From Rhodanobacteraceae bacterium (GTDB lineage Bacteria; Pseudomonadota; Gammaproteobacteria; Xanthomonadales; Rhodanobacteraceae): a stretch of 64,000 nt of DNA. The DNA is taken from the NCBI GenBank assembly GCA_003142815.1, contig PLNP01000015.1:62001-126000 (forward strand). The letters run 5' to 3'. Positions 1-8,941 of the stretch are shown piece by piece. How positions within the stretch are numbered: position 1 is the first letter of the stretch; each line of letters begins with the position of its first letter. The position numbers were made by a program, and so were the translations under genes. The notes under the pieces are model-generated. The model worked only from the letters and a program-made list of their open reading frames with translations. It was not told where the DNA came from and did no database searches.

Positions 1-260
1 CGTTCGACGACGCGATCGCAATGGTCAACGACTCCGATTATGGCCTGCAGGCCGGCATCTTCACCAATGATCTGACCCACGCCATGCACGCCTGGGACGA
101 ACTCGAACAAGGCGGCGTGATCGTCAACGACATCCCGAGCTTTCGCGTCGACAACATGCCGTATGGCGGCGTGAAGCTGTCAGGTCTCGGCCGCGAGGGC
201 ATCCGCTATGCAATCGAGGATATGACCGAGCGGCGGTTGATGGTCCTGCGCGCGGTGTGA
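1..260 (+). CDS. aldehyde dehydrogenase, C-terminal fragment (cut by window edge)
   Basis: The frame is open from base 3 and ends at TGA 258-260, giving the last 85 or so residues of an NAD(P)-dependent aldehyde dehydrogenase. The sequence has the family's C-terminal signature [15 protein letters not shown] followed by a terminal helix ([12 protein letters not shown]) that belongs to the oligomerisation region. The catalytic Cys and cofactor domain lie before the window, so the substrate cannot be inferred. A palindromic repeat follows directly. Confidence 0.85.
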   Translation, partial: FDDAIAMVNDSDYGLQAGIFTNDLTHAMHAWDELEQGGVIVNDIPSFRVDNMPYGGVKLSGLGREGIRYAIEDMTERRLMVLRAV

Positions 261-267
261 GGGATTT

Positions 268-348
268 TGTAGGTCGGGGTGACGAAGGAACCCCGACGAT
301 GAGCACCGCGCGTTGTTGGGCATCGCTGACGCTCAGCCCAACCTACGC
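268..348. repeat. intergenic palindromic repeat, family A, copy 1
   Basis: The unit begins TAGGTCGGGGTGA and ends GCTCAGCCCAACCTA. Its outer ends are complementary (TAGGTYGGG / CCCAACCTA) and a second hairpin (GGGGT / ACCCC) lies inside. A close copy is at 5904-5983. No open frame of interest; it looks like a REP-type element. Confidence 0.7.
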
Positions 349-352
349 AGTG

Positions 353-559
353 CTACATGCCACCGTAGACTTTGGTTGATCCAGTACTGTCGTTGACAAT
401 GACCAGGAAATGGTTGCCAACGTTCGGCGTGATGCCTTCGTAAAACACCGACCAAGTGCAATTCCTGTCAACATATTCATAGTTAGCTTGGGCTGCGTGA
501 AATCTTGCGATGTCGACGCCGGATTCGCGCGCCGCGGTATTGGACCCGATTGGCTCCAA
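353..559 (-). pseudogene. possible C-terminal remnant of an unknown protein
   Basis: A 68-codon minus-strand frame encodes a peptide that reads like real protein (NCTWSVFYEGITPNVGNHF, then a beta-rich end) and unlike the low-complexity shadow frames nearby. It begins against repeat-like sequence and has no recognisable ribosome site. I do not recognise the family. It may be the tail of a gene truncated by the repeat at 566-690, or chance. Confidence 0.3.
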
Positions 560-565
560 CCTGCT

Positions 566-690
566 CGTTCGCCCTGATGCTTCGACAAGCTCAGCACAGG
601 GTACGCTTTGCGTATCGAAGGGCGAACTTTATGAGTTGCCGCGCTGCGAGCCGTTCATGCTTCGATACCTCAGCACGAACGGATGAAATG
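566..690. repeat. intergenic repeat, family C, copy 1
   Basis: Contains CTTCGACAAGCTCAG, a run resembling GGGTACGCNNNGCGTATCGAA, and CTTCGATACCTCAGCACGAACGG. The same blocks recur at 1948-1975, 17160-17285, 19867-19895, 47855-47885 and 54958-54980. It supplies the leader sequence of the antiporter gene at 722. Confidence 0.65.
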
Positions 691-721
691 TCGTCGATGG
701 CCTGTTAGGACAAGCGAGAGC

Positions 722-1930
722 ATGCAACACGGCGCCGCCATCCTGCTCACCCTTTTCGCGATCTTCGTCGCGGCGCAGATCGGTGCCGAGATCGCGCAGC
801 GCCTGAGATTGCCCGGCGTCGTCGGAGAGATCGTCGCCGGTTGTGCGATCGGGCCGTCCGCGCTCGGCTGGATCAAGCCCGAACAGATCCTCGCCGGTAC
901 GCCGCTCGACGTGCTCGCCGAAATCGGTGTCGTGCTGCTGTTGTTCTCGGTCGGGCTGGAAACGCGGCTCGATGATCTCAAGAAGGTCGGCAAGAGCGCG
1001 TTCCTGGTCGGCGTGCTCGGTGTGATCGTGCCGTTCGTGCTCGGCTCACTGTGGGCGCACGGCAACGGGTTCGAGTGGACGAAGTCGCTGTTCGTAGCGG
1101 CCGCGTTCGTTGCGACCTCGGCCGGCATCACCGCTCGCGTGCTGCAGGAGCTCGGCGTGCTGAGCCGCATCGAGAGCCGCGTGATCCTCGGCGCGGCGGT
1201 CATCGACGACATCCTCGCGATGCTGCTGCTCGGCGTGGTCACCTCGCTGCAGGGCGGCGGCAGCATCAATATCGGCAGTCTGCTGTTCGTGCTCGCACAG
1301 GCGGTCGGCTTCGTCGCGGTGATAGGCTGGGTCGGCACCAGCATCATGCGACGTCGCGCGCACTGGCTGGATCGCCCGATCAACCCGCTGTCGCCGCTGA
1401 CGATCGCGCTCGCGATCTGCTTGGGTCTTGCGTTCCTGTCGACTGAATTCGGGCTCGCCGCGATCATTGGCGCGTTCCTCGCCGGCATGATCGCATCGGA
1501 AATGCACCAGCGCGAGGAGCTGGAACACCAGATGCAGCCGTTGCTCGCGTTGCTGACACCGTTCTTCTTCGTGATCACCGGCGCGAAGATCGACCTCGGT
1601 GTGTTCGCCAGCGGCACAGCACTCTGGATGCTGCTGGTTGTGACCGTGATCGCGATCGTCTCGAAGCTCGTTGGTGGCTTCTTCGGCGCGCTGTCGCTCG
1701 GCCGACGCAGCGCGCTGATCGTCGGCGTCGGCATGATCCCGCGCGGCGAAGTCGGCGTCGTGATCGCCAGCCTCGGCCTCGCCGCCGGCGTTTTCACGGA
1801 CCAGATCTATGCGGTCATCGTGGCGATGTCGCTGCTGACCTCGATCATCACTCCGCCGATACTGGCGATTCTTCTGAAGCGGCAGCGTGATGATGAGCCT
1901 GCGCCCGCTGGCAGTCGTCCCGGTGACTGA
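722..1930 (+). CDS. cation:proton antiporter, CPA2 (Kef/NapA-like) family
   Basis: Predicted 402-residue inner-membrane Na+/H+ or K+/H+ exchanger made almost entirely of hydrophobic helices (about 11-12). Seen: N-terminal VVGEIVAGCAIGPSALG, the paired aspartates D162-D163 (VIDDIL) at the usual CPA2 ion-binding position, and IPRGEVGVVIASLGL near the end. There is no C-terminal RCK/TrkA-N domain, so it is a short exchanger rather than a full KefB/C. ATG at 722 is chosen over an in-frame ATG at 683 because a GAGAG ribosome site lies just before it and the protein then starts at the first helix. The transported ion cannot be told from sequence. Confidence 0.88.
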   Translation: MQHGAAILLTLFAIFVAAQIGAEIAQRLRLPGVVGEIVAGCAIGPSALGWIKPEQILAGTPLDVLAEIGVVLLLFSVGLETRLDDLKKVGKSAFLVGVLGVIVPFVLGSLWAHGNGFEWTKSLFVAAAFVATSAGITARVLQELGVLSRIESRVILGAAVIDDILAMLLLGVVTSLQGGGSINIGSLLFVLAQAVGFVAVIGWVGTSIMRRRAHWLDRPINPLSPLTIALAICLGLAFLSTEFGLAAIIGAFLAGMIASEMHQREELEHQMQPLLALLTPFFFVITGAKIDLGVFASGTALWMLLVVTVIAIVSKLVGGFFGALSLGRRSALIVGVGMIPRGEVGVVIASLGLAAGVFTDQIYAVIVAMSLLTSIITPPILAILLKRQRDDEPAPAGSRPGD

Positions 1931-2112
1931 ATGCTCGTCGCCGCGGCCCTTCGACAAGCTCAGGGCAGGCCGGGCTTCGCCCGCACCGGAACCCGGCGCC
2001 CCCACGACCAAAGACACTGGACCCGGGCCTTCGCCCGGGTGACGATCGGAAATGCTTCGACCAATATGACTTTCCGGAACGAACTCCCCGATCCCCTGCT
2101 GGAGAACCAAAC

Positions 2113-3894
2113 ATGACCAGAGCGACACCCCTGCGCCTCGCACTTTGCGCACTTCTGCTGACGACGACGATCGCACTACAGGCGCGAGAACCCGTCACCG
2201 CACACGTCAACACCGCATCCAGCGACGCCGCATTCGCGAAGCTCGCCGACGAGTTCTTCGACACGTATTACTTTCCGACCAATCCGACCACGGCGACCGC
2301 GACCGGCATCCACAACTACGACGACAAGCTCGAGGACTACAGCCATGCCGGCATCGATCGCGAGATCGCAGACCTGCAGAAATGGGACAGGAAAGTCAGC
2401 GCGGTCGATCCGAAAGGACTCGACGAACAGACCCGCGGCGACCGCCAGCTCGTGCTCAACACTATCCACAGCACGCTACTGACCCTGCAGACGATCCGGC
2501 CCTGGGAAAAGAATCCGGACACGTATTCCAGCGGCATCACGAACAGCGCATTCGTGATCATGAAACGCACATTCGCACCGCTGCCCGATCGCCTGCATCT
2601 GCTGATCGAGCGCGAGGAGCGCATGCCGGTGGTGCTGCAGGCGGCGCGCACGAATCTGAAGAATCCGCCGAAGATCTACACCGAGATCGCGCTGGAACAA
2701 TTGCCGGGTCTGATCGCGTTCTTCACGAACGATGTGCCCGTCGCATTCAAGGATGTTTCCGACACAGACCTGCAGAAGCGGTTCACCACATCGAACGGCG
2801 CGGTGGTCAAGGCGCTCGGCGACTATCAGGCATGGCTGAAGACCGACCTGCTGCCGAAGTCAAACGGCGACTTCCGCATCGGAGCCGACACTTACCGCAA
2901 GAAACTCGAATTCGACGAGATGATCGACACCCCGCTCGACAAGCTGGTCGAGATCGGCATGGCGAACATGCGCAAGAACCAGGCCGAGTTCGAGCGAGTC
3001 GCGAAGGAACTCGATCCGAACAAGAAACCGGCGCAGGTGCTCGCCGAACTCGCCGCCGATCATCCGGATCCCTCGAAGCTGCTCGACAGCTTCCGCGCGA
3101 CGTACGACGGATTGATCAAGTTCATCGACGCGAAGCAGATCATCACGATCCCGCCGACGGTGCGACCGATCATTGAGGAGACGCCGCCGTTCATGCGCGC
3201 GACGACGTTCGCCTCGATGGATACGCCCGGACCTTACGAGAAGGTTGCGAAGGAGGCCTACTTCAACGTCACCCTGCCCGACTCCGCATGGAACAAGCAG
3301 CGGACCGACGAGTTCATGGCCCAGTTCAGCTATCCGGTCATCAGCAGCGTTGCCGCGCACGAGGCCTACCCCGGCCATTACGTGCAGTTTCTCTGGATGC
3401 ACAACATCCACGACCGCGTGCGCAAGCTGCTCGGCGCGAACACGAACGTCGAAGGTTGGGCGCACTACTGCGAACAGATGATGCTCGACGAAGGCCTCGC
3501 ACAGTCGGTGTACCCGGACGATCCGCGCCAGCAGAAGATGCTGCGGCTCGGGCAATTGCAGGACGCGCTGCTGCGCAATGCGCGCTTCGTGGTCGGCATC
3601 AAGCTGCACACCGGCCAGATGACGTTCGACCAGGCAGTCGACTTCTTCGTCAAGGAGGGTTACCAGTCGCACGCGGTCGGCGTCGTGGAAACCAAGCGCG
3701 GCACGTCGGATCCGACGTATCTCTACTACACGCTCGGCAAACTCGAGATCCTCAAGCTGCGCGCCGACGTCGAGGCGAAAGAAGGAAAAGCGTTCAACCT
3801 GAAACAGTTCCACGACAGCTTCATGCAGCAAGGCTTCGCGCCGATCAGGATCGTACGTCACGCGATGCTGCACGACGACTCGCCGACGCTTTGA
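2113..3894 (+). CDS. DUF885 family exported protein, putative metallo-hydrolase
   Basis: 593 residues with a clear signal peptide (about 25 residues: basic start, leucine-rich core, cut near LQA-RE). The body is the helical DUF885 fold, and the family's zinc-site-like motif HEAYPGH is at residues 416-422, followed by a second conserved EGWAHYCEQMM segment. Related proteins are annotated as peptidases or hydrolases without firm substrates. ATG 2113 is preceded by GGAGAACCAAAC. It stands alone; a broken hydrolase gene faces it downstream. Confidence 0.85.
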   Translation: MTRATPLRLALCALLLTTTIALQAREPVTAHVNTASSDAAFAKLADEFFDTYYFPTNPTTATATGIHNYDDKLEDYSHAGIDREIADLQKWDRKVSAVDPKGLDEQTRGDRQLVLNTIHSTLLTLQTIRPWEKNPDTYSSGITNSAFVIMKRTFAPLPDRLHLLIEREERMPVVLQAARTNLKNPPKIYTEIALEQLPGLIAFFTNDVPVAFKDVSDTDLQKRFTTSNGAVVKALGDYQAWLKTDLLPKSNGDFRIGADTYRKKLEFDEMIDTPLDKLVEIGMANMRKNQAEFERVAKELDPNKKPAQVLAELAADHPDPSKLLDSFRATYDGLIKFIDAKQIITIPPTVRPIIEETPPFMRATTFASMDTPGPYEKVAKEAYFNVTLPDSAWNKQRTDEFMAQFSYPVISSVAAHEAYPGHYVQFLWMHNIHDRVRKLLGANTNVEGWAHYCEQMMLDEGLAQSVYPDDPRQQKMLRLGQLQDALLRNARFVVGIKLHTGQMTFDQAVDFFVKEGYQSHAVGVVETKRGTSDPTYLYYTLGKLEILKLRADVEAKEGKAFNLKQFHDSFMQQGFAPIRIVRHAMLHDDSPTL

Positions 3895-3902
3895 CACGGG
3901 CA

Positions 3903-3980
3903 TCGCGGCTGCGCCGCTTGCACCTTTTCCCGGTGCTCCTACAGGAGCTTGTGCTTTTGTAGGAGCGCTGCAAGCGCGAC
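3903..3980. repeat. intergenic repeat, family B, copy 1
   Basis: Reads TCGCGGCTGCGCCGCTTGCA, CGGTGCTCCTACA, then TTTGTAGGAGCGCTGCAAGC. The arms GGTGCTCCTACA / TGTAGGAGCGC pair to form a hairpin. Other copies are near 18.2, 30.7, 31.8, 35.9 and 36.6 kb. This copy overlaps and ends the frame of the broken hydrolase gene at 3939-4310. Confidence 0.7.
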
Positions 3981-4310
3981 CCGTGCGGCGATACGAGACC
4001 TGTCGCAGCTGCGCGGCCCCTGCGAATAGGCGGACTGGACCACCGCGAAACCGCTCCTCAGGATTGGCTCGAACACCGGCGAGATCGCCTCGACCTTCTC
4101 GAAGCGAACCGGCTCGATCGAGTAGCCGTGGAAGAAAACGACCAGACCGCGGTTCCAGTTCGATGGAATATCGATGCGATAACCGGCGCCATCGCGCGTA
4201 CCGATCTGCGTTGTTGCGCGAACCTGCGCCGCGTTTGTGTCTCCGGTTTCCGTTGCCGAAGCCGGCGCCGTACAGAAAATCAGGAGGACAAAAACGAACA
4301 AAGCGCGCAT
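3939..4310 (-). pseudogene. truncated exported alpha/beta hydrolase
   Basis: The frame starts with a good signal peptide (MRALFVFVLLIFCTAPASA) and continues with IDIPSNWNRGLVVFFHGY, the first strand and oxyanion turn of an alpha/beta hydrolase, then GFAVVQSAYSQGP. After about 98 residues the frame enters the family B repeat and stops. The Ser-Asp/His part of the fold is missing. Intact relatives are several hundred residues long, so this is a gene cut off by or recombined at the repeat. It lies 65 bases downstream of yceH on the same strand. Confidence 0.7.
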
Positions 4311-4375
4311 CTTCGGATTCTCCTTGCGGGATTGGGACGTCGGCTGCAGACGCTACCTGGGCTGCAGGGTTTTCC

Positions 4376-5152
4376 TCAGGGATTGGAGCGAGTATCGAAG
4401 CGCTGGCGCAATTCGGCGAGCTCGCCACGCAGCAGGTCGAGTTCGGTTTCGAGGCGTTCGACGCGCTCGTGCAGATCAACACGGGAGGCGGTGGCAGACG
4501 TCGCGGCGCTGGAGTCGGCAACCATATCCGCGCCAACCAGGCCGCACAGCAGGTGCATGTAGCGGTCCTCGCGTTGGCCCTGGCCACGCGCGAGCCGCAC
4601 GACCAGCGCGGGTTCGCGCTGGATCAGTCGATCGAGCGTGTCGCGCACGTCGTCGAGTCCCGGAAACTCGGCGAGGCGATCGGTGCGCGTCAGCAGCTCG
4701 CCCAATGTCTGCGGCCCGCGCAACAGCATCACGCAAAGCACCGCACGCTGGCGCGCGGTGACAGCGTAGATCGAATCGAAACGATGCTCATAGCGCAGCG
4801 CGCGCTGCGACGAAGGCGCGACCTTGGCCAAGCCTTTGGCCTCCATCCCACGCAGCGCATGCGCGACTGCGCCGGGCTCCAGATGCATGACCGGCTCGCG
4901 GCTGGTTTTCTGGTTGCAGGCTGCGACGATCGCATTGACCGTCAGCGGATAGACCTCGGGCGTGATCGCGGCCTTCTCGATCAGGCAACCGAGGATGCGC
5001 GCGTCGATCGCGTCGAGCGGTTGCAGTTCGATCGATTCAGTTGGGTTGGCCGGTGCTGCATCTTCCACGGCGGACTCGTTGATGGGGCGAATCGCGCCAG
5101 TGTAGCGCCCATTCCCGCTCTTCCCATCGTGGCGCGAGGGAGAAAGCCACAC
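4376..5152 (-). CDS. YceH family protein (DUF480/UPF0502)
   Basis: Matches the DUF480 family, a pair of winged-helix domains: LDAIDARILGCLIEKAAITPEVYPLTVNAI opens the first wing, VMLLRGPQTLGELLTRT lies in the second. A C-terminal segment (RVDLHERVERLETELDLLRG) predicts a coiled coil. The role is unknown; the fold suggests DNA or protein binding. The start is uncertain: GTG 5152 gives 258 residues, but GTG 5068 (VEDAAP) lies nearer the conserved core and has a weak ACGAG before it. Transcribed away from the HAD gene; the 68-base gap holds both promoters. Confidence 0.85.
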   Translation of the reverse strand: MWLSPSRHDGKSGNGRYTGAIRPINESAVEDAAPANPTESIELQPLDAIDARILGCLIEKAAITPEVYPLTVNAIVAACNQKTSREPVMHLEPGAVAHALRGMEAKGLAKVAPSSQRALRYEHRFDSIYAVTARQRAVLCVMLLRGPQTLGELLTRTDRLAEFPGLDDVRDTLDRLIQREPALVVRLARGQGQREDRYMHLLCGLVGADMVADSSAATSATASRVDLHERVERLETELDLLRGELAELRQRFDTRSNP

Positions 5153-5220
5153 GATCCAGTCGAAGCCGTTGCGGGTCCGCCTGGCCTAGACTTGGCGCAC
5201 CCACATTGCAAGCGTGACCG

Positions 5221-5901
5221 ATGAACATGTCCCAGCGAACCGCCTTCCTGTTCGATCTCGACGGCACCCTCGTCGACAGCGTCTATCAACACGTACTCGC
5301 CTGGCAGGAAGCGCTCGAGTCCGAAGGCATCGTGCTGTCGGTGTGGCGCATCCATCGCCGCATCGGCATGAGCGGCGGCCTGATGATGAACATCCTGCTG
5401 CGCGAGAGCGGCCTCGCGATCGACGACGCGCGCGCGGAACGGATGCGCAAAGCCCACGCGGTCGCGTACAACCGGCGCTCGGCGGCGATCCGTCCGCTGC
5501 CCGGCGCGCGCGCGCTGGTCGCCTACCTCACCGACGCGAACATTCCATGGGCGATCGCGACCAGCGGACACATGGAGACCGCCGGTCCGGTGCTGGAATC
5601 GCTCGGCGTCGACCTTGCCCGCGTGCCGGTGGTCACACGCGACCAGGTCAGGTACGCGAAACCCGATCCGGATCTCTTTCTCGCCGCAGCCGATCGGCTC
5701 GGCATCGCGATCGAAACCGCGTCGGTAGTCGGCGACGCGGTCTGGGACATGCTCGCCGCGCGACGGGCGCATGCGCTTGGCATCGGCCTGCTCTCCGGTG
5801 GCTATTCGCAGGACGAGCTCGAACGCGCCGGCGCATACCGCGTATTCGAGGACCCGGCCGACCTGCTGAAACACATCGACGAAGTCGGCGGGCGCCGCTA
5901 G
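5221..5901 (+). CDS. HAD-superfamily hydrolase (phosphoglycolate phosphatase/beta-phosphoglucomutase-like)
   Basis: 226 residues with all four HAD motifs: nucleophile D12 and D14 in FLFDLDGTLVDS, motif II ATSGH, the lysine of motif III in RYAKPDPDLF, and the acidic motif IV VVGDAVWDM. The helical cap between motifs I and II is the C1 type used by phosphoglycolate phosphatases and sugar-phosphate phosphatases. Substrate not predictable. ATG 5221 or 5227 are both possible. Confidence 0.88.
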   Translation: MNMSQRTAFLFDLDGTLVDSVYQHVLAWQEALESEGIVLSVWRIHRRIGMSGGLMMNILLRESGLAIDDARAERMRKAHAVAYNRRSAAIRPLPGARALVAYLTDANIPWAIATSGHMETAGPVLESLGVDLARVPVVTRDQVRYAKPDPDLFLAAADRLGIAIETASVVGDAVWDMLAARRAHALGIGLLSGGYSQDELERAGAYRVFEDPADLLKHIDEVGGRR

Positions 5902-5903
5902 GA

Positions 5904-5983
5904 CCGTAGGTCGGGGTGAGCCTGCGAACCCCAAAGTCCCACGCCACCGACGTTGGGCATCGCTGCGCTCAGCCCAACCTACA
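5904..5983. repeat. intergenic palindromic repeat, family A, copy 2
   Basis: Second copy of the element at 268-348: TAGGTCGGGGTGA at the left, GTTGGGCATCGCTGCGCTCAG and CCCAACCTA at the right. It separates the convergent HAD and glycosyltransferase genes and could act as a two-way transcription end. Confidence 0.7.
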
Positions 5984-6012
5984 ACAGCGACGTTCCGGTT
6001 GTGCGTGGCCAG

Positions 6013-7737
6013 TTACGGATCCGCGTCCTGTGCACGTTCGGCGTCGTGTGCCGGCACACAATTCGGCACCACCGCATTGGCGCCGAACAGCCACCATTCG
6101 CGGCGGTTCGCATGGCCGACGTGGATCGCCTTCGACTTGTCGACGCAGTCGCCCATCGCGTCTTCCAGGATGAAGATCGACCGTTGTGCGGGCGCCGCGG
6201 CCTGCCAGCGCACGGCGTCCGCGTATTGCCTGTCCCAGGCGAGGTTGAAGCCGAACTCGCGCACCGGCCCGACCGCCATCAGCAGGTTCTGCTCCTTCCA
6301 TGCGACCAGACCGATGTCCGCATCGGGTCCCGCAAGTTCGCGCGCGTGACGCATCACGCCAGCCGCGGAACTCGAATCGTTGAGCAACGGGTAGGCCCAG
6401 AAGCTCCAGATCAACCACAACGCGGCGATGCCGGCGAGCAACGCGTGCACACCCCGGCGCGGACGAAACCAGGCGGCGGCCGCGATGAATGCGACGCCGA
6501 TCGCGATGATCATCGCCCACAGCAGCTGTCCCAGATCGTCGAGTTCGCGCTGATGCAGCAGATGCTCGGCCGCGGCAGAGTGGCCGAGCAGCGCCCATGT
6601 GCCGGCACCGACAATGACAAGGCCGCCGACCAGCGCCATCGCGAACGCGGTGTTGCGCAACCAGCGCGCGTTCGCGATGTCCGCGAGATAGGGCGCCATC
6701 GCGAGCGCGATCATCGGCAGCACCGGCATCAGGTAGACATCGCGCTTGCCGGCCGCAATGCTGAAGAAAAGAATCACGATCAGCGACCACGCCAGCGGCA
6801 GCATCACGCGCGCCTCGCTGGCCTTCAGGTCTCGCCACCAGCGCGGCAGCGCGCCGACATAGGCGAGTGATAGCGGAAAAAAGTTGAACAGCAGGATCGG
6901 CAGGTAATACCAGAACGGATGCGGATGCGACCACGAGCCGCCATAGCGACCGGCCGTCTGGTGGAAAAAAAGATCGTTGACGTAGGCCGTGTATTCCGGC
7001 GTGCCGCGCGCTTTCGCCACGACCAATACCGAGCCGCCCCAAAGCAGGATCGGGGCGAGGAATGCGAGCGCGCCGCCGCACCAGCGCCACGCCGCGTTCG
7101 ACGTCAGCGTCACGCCTTGCCAACCACGCCAACGCGCCAACAGATACGGCGCGAACATCAGCAAAGCAAGAACGCCGACGCCCTTGGTGATGACACCAAG
7201 ACCGGCCGCGAGGCAACCGAGCCAGTACGCGCGCCAGTTCGGTCCGCGCAGAAAATGCAGCAGAAGCCCCCAATTGGCGAGGGTGATCCAGCCCATGACC
7301 AACGGATCGATCTGCGCGCGCTTGGTCTGGTACATGAATTCGAACGCGAACAACACCGCGAGCGCGGCGTACAAACCAGCGCGATGACTCCAGAAACGAC
7401 GGCCGAGATCCCAGGTCAGGCCGAGCGTCAGCAGGCCCGCGAGCAGCGAGGGAAGCAGGAACGCGACACGCCAGTTGCGCACGACTTCATACGACGCCGC
7501 TTGCATCCAGAACAGCGCCGGCGGCTTGTCCGAATACAGCTCGTGGCCACGATGCGGGAACAGCCAGTCGCCCGATTCGACCATCTGTTGGGCGGCCAGC
7601 GCGTAGCGTGGTTCGTCGGATGGCCACGGATCGCGCAGACCGATGCCGGCGCCTAACAGGATCAGCGCGAACAGCATGAACAACCAGAACTCGCGGCGCT
7701 CGCGCGAAGCACTGGGTGAAACGAAATGGGGTGTCAT
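6013..7737 (-). CDS. ArnT/PMT-like (GT39/GT83 type) membrane glycosyltransferase
   Basis: 574-residue integral membrane protein with about 11 helices and the first periplasmic loop motif typical of polyprenyl-phosphate-dependent glycosyltransferases: DPWPSDEPRYALAAQQM, holding the catalytic D-E pair, then ELYSDKPPALFWMQ. A second motif TAGRYGGSW lies in the loop before PFWYYLPILLF. Such enzymes move a sugar from undecaprenyl phosphate to lipid A or protein. Acceptor unknown. Its first residues share a short divergent region with the Rieske gene. Two more relatives occur at 56.4 and 58.4 kb. Confidence 0.85.
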   Translation of the reverse strand: MTPHFVSPSASRERREFWLFMLFALILLGAGIGLRDPWPSDEPRYALAAQQMVESGDWLFPHRGHELYSDKPPALFWMQAASYEVVRNWRVAFLLPSLLAGLLTLGLTWDLGRRFWSHRAGLYAALAVLFAFEFMYQTKRAQIDPLVMGWITLANWGLLLHFLRGPNWRAYWLGCLAAGLGVITKGVGVLALLMFAPYLLARWRGWQGVTLTSNAAWRWCGGALAFLAPILLWGGSVLVVAKARGTPEYTAYVNDLFFHQTAGRYGGSWSHPHPFWYYLPILLFNFFPLSLAYVGALPRWWRDLKASEARVMLPLAWSLIVILFFSIAAGKRDVYLMPVLPMIALAMAPYLADIANARWLRNTAFAMALVGGLVIVGAGTWALLGHSAAAEHLLHQRELDDLGQLLWAMIIAIGVAFIAAAAWFRPRRGVHALLAGIAALWLIWSFWAYPLLNDSSSAAGVMRHARELAGPDADIGLVAWKEQNLLMAVGPVREFGFNLAWDRQYADAVRWQAAAPAQRSIFILEDAMGDCVDKSKAIHVGHANRREWWLFGANAVVPNCVPAHDAERAQDADP

Positions 7738-7851
7738 CGCTCACATGCGTGGCATTAAGGATGGCACGTATCCTAGCAGCCGGTTGACTGGGGTGAACTG
7801 CCTTCTTGATGGTGGCGTTGGCAGCCGCGAATGTTCTGACATACTGGCCCG

Positions 7852-8919
7852 ATGTTGCCGACTTGGCCGACCGATCTCGCCGAACAGTCGCTCGCAGGCG
7901 CGACGGCATTGCCCGCGCGCTACTACACGGGCAATGCGGTCGCCGCCCTGGATCGCCGCGCGGTCTTCGCGCGCAGCTGGCAACTCGCGGCGCACGCGGC
8001 ACAGCTCGATGGCCGCGGTGACCATGTCGTCACGGAAATCGACGGCGTGCCGCTGCTGATCGTGCGCGGCGACGACGGTGAGCTGCGCGCGCTGCACAAC
8101 GTCTGCCGGCACCGCGCCGGACCGCTCGCGATTTGCGACGGACGCGCCGCGAAACGCCTGCGCTGCCGCTACCACGGCTGGACGTATGCGCTCGATGGAC
8201 GTCTGCAGAGCGCACCTGAAATGAGCGGCGCGACGGATTTCGACGTCGGCGCGATCCGCCTGCCGCAAGCGCGCGTCGCGCTGTGGCGAGGCTTCGTATT
8301 CGTCGCGCTGGGCGAAGCGCCGCCACTCACGGACGTGCTCGACGGCATCGATGCGCGCATCGGCTCCGACGCACTGGCAGGTTATGCGCTGCATCGGCGC
8401 GAAGCCTACGACATTGCCTGCAACTGGAAGGTCTACGTCGACAATTATCTCGAGGGTTACCACGTGCCGCATATCCATCCGGAGCTGAACCGGATGCTCG
8501 ACTACCGCAGCTATGTGACCAAACTCGCGCGCTGGCATTGCCTCCAATGGAGCCCGCTCGAAAGCACTGATGATCTCTATGGCAACGGCGAGGCGCTGTA
8601 CTACTGGATCTGGCCGAACACGATGCTGAACATCCTGCCCGGCCGCCTGCAAACCAATTGCGTGCTGTCGCTCGGCCCCGACCGCTGCCGCGTCGAGTTC
8701 GATTTCTGCTATCCCGACGATGCCATGGGCGCCTCGCGACGTGAACGCGACATCGCCTTCAGCGATATCGTACAAAAGGAAGATGTGGATATTTGCGAAC
8801 GCGTGCAGCGTGGGCTCGACTCCGGCTCTTATGTTGCCGGACGCTTGAATCCGCTGCGCGAAAGCGGCGTGCATCATTTCCACGAATTGTTGCGCGCGGC
8901 GTATCGCGCGGTGACCTGA
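7852..8919 (+). CDS. Rieske [2Fe-2S] aromatic-ring-hydroxylating/demethylating oxygenase, alpha subunit
   Basis: 355 residues. The N-terminal Rieske domain carries C85-x-H87 and C105-x2-H108 (CRHRAG...CRYHGWTY). The catalytic domain has NWKVYVDNYLEGYHVPHIHPEL, with the mononuclear iron histidines at about 204 and 209. The size and the YHVPHIHP form are closest to choline monooxygenase/carnitine oxygenase-like Rieske enzymes. No reductase or beta subunit gene is next to it, so electrons must come from elsewhere. It is followed after 22 bases by a permease, which suggests uptake of an amino acid or quaternary amine, but the substrate is inference only. Confidence 0.87.
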   Translation: MLPTWPTDLAEQSLAGATALPARYYTGNAVAALDRRAVFARSWQLAAHAAQLDGRGDHVVTEIDGVPLLIVRGDDGELRALHNVCRHRAGPLAICDGRAAKRLRCRYHGWTYALDGRLQSAPEMSGATDFDVGAIRLPQARVALWRGFVFVALGEAPPLTDVLDGIDARIGSDALAGYALHRREAYDIACNWKVYVDNYLEGYHVPHIHPELNRMLDYRSYVTKLARWHCLQWSPLESTDDLYGNGEALYYWIWPNTMLNILPGRLQTNCVLSLGPDRCRVEFDFCYPDDAMGASRRERDIAFSDIVQKEDVDICERVQRGLDSGSYVAGRLNPLRESGVHHFHELLRAAYRAVT

Positions 8920-8941
8920 CCCACCGACAAGGCCTCTCACC

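Noticed and set aside
1046..2176. Long minus-strand frame (376 codons) opposite the antiporter gene
   Set aside because: Rich in Arg/Asp/Gln with no protein-like pattern; it is the complement of the transporter frame and typical of G+C-rich shadow ORFs.
2860..4587. 575-codon minus-strand frame opposite the DUF885 gene
   Set aside because: Codon-shadow composition; crosses the repeat and the broken hydrolase and matches no family.
268..5983. Spaced repeats as a CRISPR array
   Set aside because: Copies are kilobases apart, palindromic and variable; no regular spacers and no cas genes anywhere in the window.
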